DNA from: Ceratotherium simum simum
Lineage: Eukaryota; Chordata; Mammalia; Perissodactyla; Rhinocerotidae
NCBI RefSeq assembly: GCF_000283155.1
Contig: NW_004454175.1
Location: forward strand, 283,111-347,110
Reading direction: 5' to 3'
DNA: 64,000 nt
Positions 58,351 through 64,000 of this stretch are shown in pieces. The translations under genes and the position numbers were made by a program. The notes under the pieces were generated by a model, which worked only from the letters and a program-made list of their open reading frames with translations, was not told the origin of the DNA and ran no database searches. Each line of letters begins with the position of its first letter. Position 1 is the stretch's first letter.

Positions 58351-60329
58351 CCTGTAAATTCTCTCTTGCCTTCTTCATTAATCAACTGGAAACTTCCCCT
58401 CACCAACTATTTAATTATCCTAGGTAGATTTGTATACAACAGAAAACCTATTAAGAACTTGATTTTTCTTTTCTTTTTTTTTTTTTTAACCAGTTTTCGG
58501 AATCAAAAATTAGTTCTCTAGTATCCTCCAGTGGTGCCTATCAAGGATTTTTTTTTTTGAGCGTCATATGAACTCTTGGATTTTTCAAATACTTGATGTG
58601 TTTCAGTCGATTGAAGTTATTATTCTTACTGATGCCCAATTTTGGCCCACTGGGAGCCTCTTCATGTAGGCTCCTGCATCCTTCTGATATGGCCCCAGGG
58701 GTCTTTGATAGTTTCCTTTGTTTTCTGGTAAGACAAAATGTGCAAGCTCACCTTATAGATTTTCTGCCCCAAACCTAAAATCAACCATTTCTCCGAAGTG
58801 TTTTGTTTTCAAAACACATTTCTTTCATATCTATCTATTTATCTATCTGTATATGTATACATATATATACAACTTATAAATATGCTTATATGTAAGCAAT
58901 TAGCTATTAGTATTTATATATAAATATATTATTAATATCACTATATACATACATAATGGTTTCAGAATAATGATACCAATATTATTACTAAAATATTAAT
59001 ATTGTTACTGAAAACAGTTTAAGATGTTTTTGTTTTAGTCCTTAATGTAAGTCCTTTGGTACGAATTACTGTTTTTAAAATCATTTCAAACAGTTCCTCT
59101 TTATGTGGTTAAGCCAACAACTTGATACATTATTAGGTTCATTTGTTTTATTTTACTTTTGATTTTAAAGACTGCTTTTTTGAAAATTAGGGTTTAAAAT
59201 TTTGTTTTATAATGATGTAAAACAGTTACATATTTCCAAAGTCAAGCTTACAAAATAAGATGTTTTCAGCGAAGTCTAGATTATATCCCTATCCTTCCAC
59301 CCCGATCCTTCTTTCCCTCTATTGGTAAACATTTTTAAAAATTTTATGACATACTTTGATTTTCAAAAATATAAGCAAATTTGTATATATATCTGTACCC
59401 TCCTCTTGCCTTCTCAGATAAATGGCAGCATACTACTCACAGCATACTTTATGCCTTTTTTACTTAACCGTATATATGGGAGAGATAGATATAAATAATT
59501 TTATTAAAAAAGAATATTATATGAAGAATTCTGAAACATACTCACATATATGAACCTGAAACTTTAAAGTTTCTGAGAAAAACATATTGCAGAGAGTGGG
59601 TTTCTCTCCTACTCAAACACCCAAGGACAGACTGTTCTGTGAGCTTATGCTACAGAAGGCAAATTCTCTTTTCTCACATGCTTAGCAGCCAAGCCATGTC
59701 AGCAGGAACCTGTATTTCAGTTTTCTCTTATTTTTATTTGATTGCACATTCTTTAATAGACTGATCCTCAAGTTTGTCTTCTAAATTGAATAGCTGTAAA
59801 TGTTTCTCATTTCTTGAAGACCCTCCAGTATGGCTTTTGAAAAAGTGATGACCACCACTGGAGCTTGCTTCAATTTCCAAGACGTGACTATTTTGAGTAT
59901 CCTAGTGCTTAAAGAGGAAAAATATGTAAATAAAATTCCTTTATGCAAATACTTCCTGCAACTCTCATTGCCAGCCAAATTCTTGTAAATCATGATAAAC
60001 AGATGCTACTGAACTAAATGACTAAGTAAAATTATGGAGATAGATTCTATTTATCTTATTTTTCAGTGTTGGGGAGGGAGAAAAGGATATTAACTAAATT
60101 TTATCTGTCTGCATGATGATTAGGGCAGACATCAAGAACTCTATTAATTGCTTTCAGCAAGGTGAGGTGGGAGACTCTTAAGAATTAGAGAGCTGCTGTT
60201 GGTAAGGGAGAGGTTCCATTGCAACTTAGTTTGCTTCACCTGAGAACTGGATTTTGGAAACAATTCTATATCAAGCCTGCTAGGCTTTTGCCTACTATTC
60301 AGCTTTTTGTTACTTTTTCTCTTAACTTA
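58351..60329. other. Intergenic, AT-rich, nothing firm assigned
   Basis: Low-complexity TA-rich sequence and possible old L1 scraps (about 59200-59480). No gene is supported. Confidence 0.4.
58825..58960. repeat. TATC/TA-rich simple repeat region
   Basis: Imperfect TATC units pass into TATA-rich sequence. Similar short TATG/TA runs lie at 29268-29305 and 58045-58080. Confidence 0.7.
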
Positions 60330-62095
60330 AAAAAAAATGTAGTAAAATTCACATAACATAAAAGTTACCATTTTACCTATTTTAAAATGCACAATTTGGT
60401 GGCTTCCAGTACATTCACAATGTCGTACAACCATTGTCACTATGTAACTCCAGAACATTTTTATCACCCCCAAAACAAACTGAATACTCATTAAACTGTC
60501 ATTTCTCTTTTTCTTTCTCCTCCTTGGCTCATGGCAACCCATCTTCTTTCTGTCTCTATGGATTTGCCTATTCTGGACCTTTGGGAACATACAATATGTG
60601 GCTTTTTGTGTCTGGCTTCTTTGGTTTAGAATAATGTTTCCAAGGTTCATCCTTGTAGTAGGTATCAGTACTTCATTCCTTTTTATGGCCAAATAATATT
60701 CCACTGTATGGAAATACCACAGTTTATCCATTCATCAGTTGATAGATGTTTTGGTTGTTTTCACTTTTGGCTATTGGGAATAGTGCTGCTATGAACATTC
60801 ATCTACAAGTTTTTGTTTGAACATCTGATTTCAATTCTCTTGGGTATATACCTAGGAGTGGAATTGCTGGGTCACATAGTAACTATTTTTAATTGTTTGA
60901 GTAACTGCCAGACTGTCTTTTTACTTGCTCAATTGTGTTCTTTCATGCACAGAAGTCTTCCTTTTAATAGAGTCCAATTTATCTACTTTTTCTTTTGTTG
61001 CTTGTGCTTTTGATGTTATATCTAAGAATCTATTGTCAAATCCAACATCATGAAGATTTACAGCTATGTTTTTCTTCTAAGAATTTTGTAGTTTTGACTT
61101 TTACATTTAGGTCTATGATCCATTTTGAGTTAATTTTTGCATATGGTGTGAGGTAAGGGTCTGACTTCACTCTTTGCATATGGATATGCAATTATATTTA
61201 TTGAAAAGACTCTTTTTTCCCCAATGAATGACCTTGGCATCCTAGTTGAAAATCAATTAACCATAGATGTATGGGTTTATTTCTGGACTCTCAATTCTAT
61301 TCCATTGATCTTTATGTCTATCCTTATGCCAGTACCACACTATTTTGATTACTACAATTTTGTAGTAAATTGTGAAATTGGGAATTGTGGTCCCTCCAAC
61401 TTGATTCTTTTTCAAGATTGTTTTGACTATCTGAAGTTCTTTGCAATTCCATATGAATTTTAGGATTAGCTTACCCATTTCTGCAAAAATGGAAGTTGGA
61501 ATTTTGGCAAGGATTGCATTGAATATGTAGTTCAATTTGGGGAGTATTGCCATATTAACAATATTAAGTCTTCCAGTCCATGAACAGGGAATGTCTTTCC
61601 ATTTATTTAGGTCTCGTTTAGTTTCTTTCAACAATGTTTTGTAGTTTTTAGTGTACAAGTCTTGCATCTCGCTGGTTAAGTTTATTCCCAAGTATTTTAT
61701 TCTTTTTGATGCTATTGTAACTGAAATTATTTTCTTTTTTTTTCTTTCGGTGAGGAGATCAGCCCTGTGCTAACATCTGCCAATCCTCCTCTCTCTCTCT
61801 CTCTTTTTTTTTTTTGCTGAGGAAGACTGGCTCTGGGCTAACATCCATGCCTATCTTCCTCCACTTTATGTGGGACGCTTCCACCGCATGGCTTGCCAAG
61901 CAGTGCGTCGGTGTGCGCCCGGGATCCGAACCGGCGAACCCCGGGCTGCTGCAGCGGAGCACGCGCACTTAACTGCTTGCACCACCAGGCTGGCCCCTGA
62001 AATTATTTTCTTAATTTTATTTTCAGATTGTTTATTGCTTATATATAGAAATACAACTCATTTTTGTATATTGAGTTACTATTATTTTTAAGGGA
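60330..62095 (-). mobile_element. L1 (LINE-1) 3' half with ORF2 relic, reverse strand
   Basis: On the reverse strand, 61257-61691 is an open 144-codon stretch with ORF2 C-terminal landmarks ([46 protein letters not shown]). 60327-60731 has HTVEYYLAIKRNEVLIPTT and RSQTQKATYCM. The frame is broken between and around them, so it is a dead copy. An ERE is inserted at 61737-61996. No reverse transcriptase core is present. Confidence 0.88.
61737..61996 (-). mobile_element. ERE SINE nested in an L1, perfect 16-bp target duplication
   Basis: CTGAAATTATTTTCTT occurs at 61721-61736 and 61997-62012. It interrupts L1 ORF2-derived sequence, so it is younger than that L1. Confidence 0.95.
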
Positions 62096-62729
62096 ACTGT
62101 TTACCCACCAGTGCATCCTTGAGAACTTTTGCTAATTCTTTGGGTTTAACAGTCACTCTCTGACCTTCAGTCTTTCTAAATGCTGAAGGATATTAACACC
62201 CTCCTTGTTCTCACCCAGCTTGATATGAGCATTTCAACACTGTCTTATTAACAAGAACTTGCAGCCCTTAAATTAATCATAGATAATACTTCATTTGAAA
62301 ATGCTGACTGAAATGTTAGGGAGGAAAAAAAGAAGAGATATGGGAAATAAGCTTATATTCATTATATTTTTAATTTTATTCTTATTAATTTTATTTTTTA
62401 TTCAACATGTTTTGATGGTTATAAAAATATCTTTGATTACTTACTATATAAAATTGGAATTTCATAATTCAAATTACCCATAATCCTGCCACTCACAGAT
62501 AGCCACAGTTAAGAATTGGGTTACTCATGGGTGCTGTACATGAGTATTGTTAACATTGCTAAGATCATATTCTCCATATAATTTTTATTCTTTCATTTTT
62601 TTTACATCTAAATTATGTAATAATGACTCACTGTTAGGAAACATCAATTTAAATACACTATAAAAATAAGAAGTATTAGTAATTTCTTTACACTTATTTG
62701 AGACAGCCACTTTTGGCATGTCTTTTTAA

Positions 62730-63000
62730 AGAGTCCTTCTTTTTCTTCTTTAAAATTAAAGTAACACATGCATTTGGTTAAAACAATCAAACAGTTCTGA
62801 AAGATTCATCATGAAAAGCAACAATGCCTTTCCCCACTTTTCCAGAACACTGGTCCTACTCTCCAGGAGGCAAATACTTTTACTCCAGTTTTTATAACTT
62901 TGGAGGGATAACCTCCATATCACAAATAATATTTCTTTCCTGATGTTTCTTGATTTATCAACTTTGGACACTATCCATTGACCTCCTGACTTTTTTCCCC
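62730..63000 (-). mobile_element. L1M-like 3' UTR fragment
   Basis: AAATTAAAGTAACACATGCATT and AAACAATCAAACAGTTCTG resemble an old L1 3' UTR. The subfamily is unknown. Confidence 0.4.
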
Positions 63001-63059
63001 CACTTCCTCATCCTCTCTCAAGTCCTGACCAGAATAAGCACATTGGCCCCAGATATTAA

Positions 63060-63905
63060 GAGACACTAGAATTTCCTAAGCACTTACTATGTGCCAGGCA
63101 CTCTGCTCTAAAGCTGCCATTTTAATGCTTACAACAACCAAATGAGTCAGTTTACATTATTCTAGTTTAAGGATGAGGAAGCAGAGGTTCAAAGAGGTTA
63201 AGAAATTTGTCCAAGTGTGGCAGATTGCATTTTCCAAAAAAGGGCCACAATAATATTTCTGGTCCCACCTGCTTTTCCAGAACACTGCCATTTCCCCTTG
63301 TCTTGGAGTCTATTTCCTCTCTCCTTGAAACTGGGCAAGGCTTTGTGACTGCCTTGATGAATAGAATGCTGTGGAAATATCACTGTTGCATGACTTACAA
63401 GGGTGGGTTTAAAAAGATAGAACAGCTTCTTACTGTCTCTCTTCCTGTGGATTCTCACCCTTAGAACTCAACCACCATGTTGTGAGGAAGCCCAGGCTCC
63501 CTGAAGAAGCCACATGTAGGTTTTCTGGCTAATAGCACCAAGTTAGGCCTGAGAACACAGCTGGGATCAATCACCAGATAGGTGAGAAAACAAGCCTTCA
63601 GATGATTCTAGATTCCAGCTGTTGAGTCATTGTCATCTTTCCAGTCTTCCGGCTGAGACCCCAGACATTGTAGAACAGAGACAAATTGCCCCCATTATGC
63701 CCTGTCCAAATTCTTGACCCACAGTATCCATGAGTGTGACAAAGAGTTGTTTTATGCCACTAAGTTTTGAGGTAATTTGATACACAGCGATAGATAACCA
63801 GAACATCACGGCACGTACCTCTGGTAAAGTGATAGACCTTGAGTTTGAACCTAGTTCTGTCTACTCCTAGAATCTCTGCTTTTAGCCACTGGGCTCCACA
63901 ATCTG
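63060..63905 (-). mobile_element. MIR SINE, reverse strand, split by an MLT1 LTR
   Basis: The first part, 63060-63215, has CACTTACTATGTGCCAGGC and GAGGTTAAGAAATTTGTCC. The second part, 63806-63905, has GAGTTTGAACCTAGTTCTG and TTTTAGCCACTGGGCTCC. The two make one MIR once the LTR at 63216-63805 is set aside. Confidence 0.7.
63216..63805 (+). mobile_element. MLT1-type MaLR LTR nested in a MIR
   Basis: It starts TGTGGCAGATTGCATTTTCC and ends AACCAGAACA, with the MLT1 landmarks CTTTGTGACTGCCTTGATGA and CACTAAGTTTTGAGGTAATT. MIR sequence continues on both sides, so the LTR inserted into it. Confidence 0.82.
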
Positions 63906-63910
63906 TGAAG

Positions 63911-64000
63911 ACTACTGTATTAGCTTGCTAGGGCTGCCATAACAAAGTATTACAGACTGGGTGGTTTAAACAACAGAGATGTATTTTCTAACAATTTTGG
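63911..64000 (-). mobile_element. MaLR-type LTR fragment cut by the window edge
   Basis: GTATTAGCTTGCTAGGGCTG then ACTGGGTGGTTTAAACAAC has the same start as the element at 33958. Confidence 0.6.

Noticed and set aside
60327..61691. Reverse-strand open frames as a host gene
   Set aside because: The residues are L1 ORF2 C-terminal motifs in a broken copy.

Overview
This is a window of a mammalian nuclear genome, almost certainly from a perissodactyl and most likely an equid. The clue is about 21 copies of a tRNA-derived SINE of the equine repetitive element (ERE) type. They carry a GGGCCGGCCC head, intact pol III A and B boxes, an A-rich tail and often perfect target-site duplications. Older mammalian repeats (MIR, L2, L1M, MLT1, MER2, hAT-Charlie) fill in around them. 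A run of exactly 100 N (57428-57527) shows this is an assembled scaffold.

Only one protein-coding gene can be supported: CDCA7 (cell division cycle associated 7, also called JPO1), on the + strand. Ten coding exons lie between 41243 and 52112. They join in one open frame of 456 codons, and every junction is a GT-AG pair. The gene starts in a CpG island (about 41000-41800). An E2F site and an octamer sit just upstream, and three CACGTG E-boxes sit in intron 1, which fits its known role as an E2F and MYC target. The last coding exon is only 31 bp and is followed by a 3' UTR of about 1.25 kb with two polyadenylation signals. The C-terminal cysteine-rich zinc-finger domain, which reads hemimethylated DNA and works with the remodeller HELLS, is complete.

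Layout: 1-40.8 kb is intergenic. It holds ERE SINEs, solo LTRs with 4-bp or 5-bp target duplications, reversed L1 fragments, L2, MIR and AT-rich unassigned sequence. 40.8-53.4 kb is CDCA7, with ERE copies in introns 1, 3, 4 and 7, a MER2 transposon in intron 7 and an L1 3' end in intron 9. 53.4-64 kb is intergenic again, with the assembly gap inside an ERE, an ERE nested in a reverse-strand L1 ORF2 relic, and an MLT1 LTR nested in a MIR.

I found no CRISPR array, operon or new multi-gene system. The more interesting points are in CDCA7: a skippable exon with two exact LEDGF/p75-type FxGF motifs, a 9-bp tandem duplication at the start of exon 4, a changed AKT phosphorylation motif, and clustered E-boxes in intron 1. 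Comparisons with the human protein are from memory and need an alignment.
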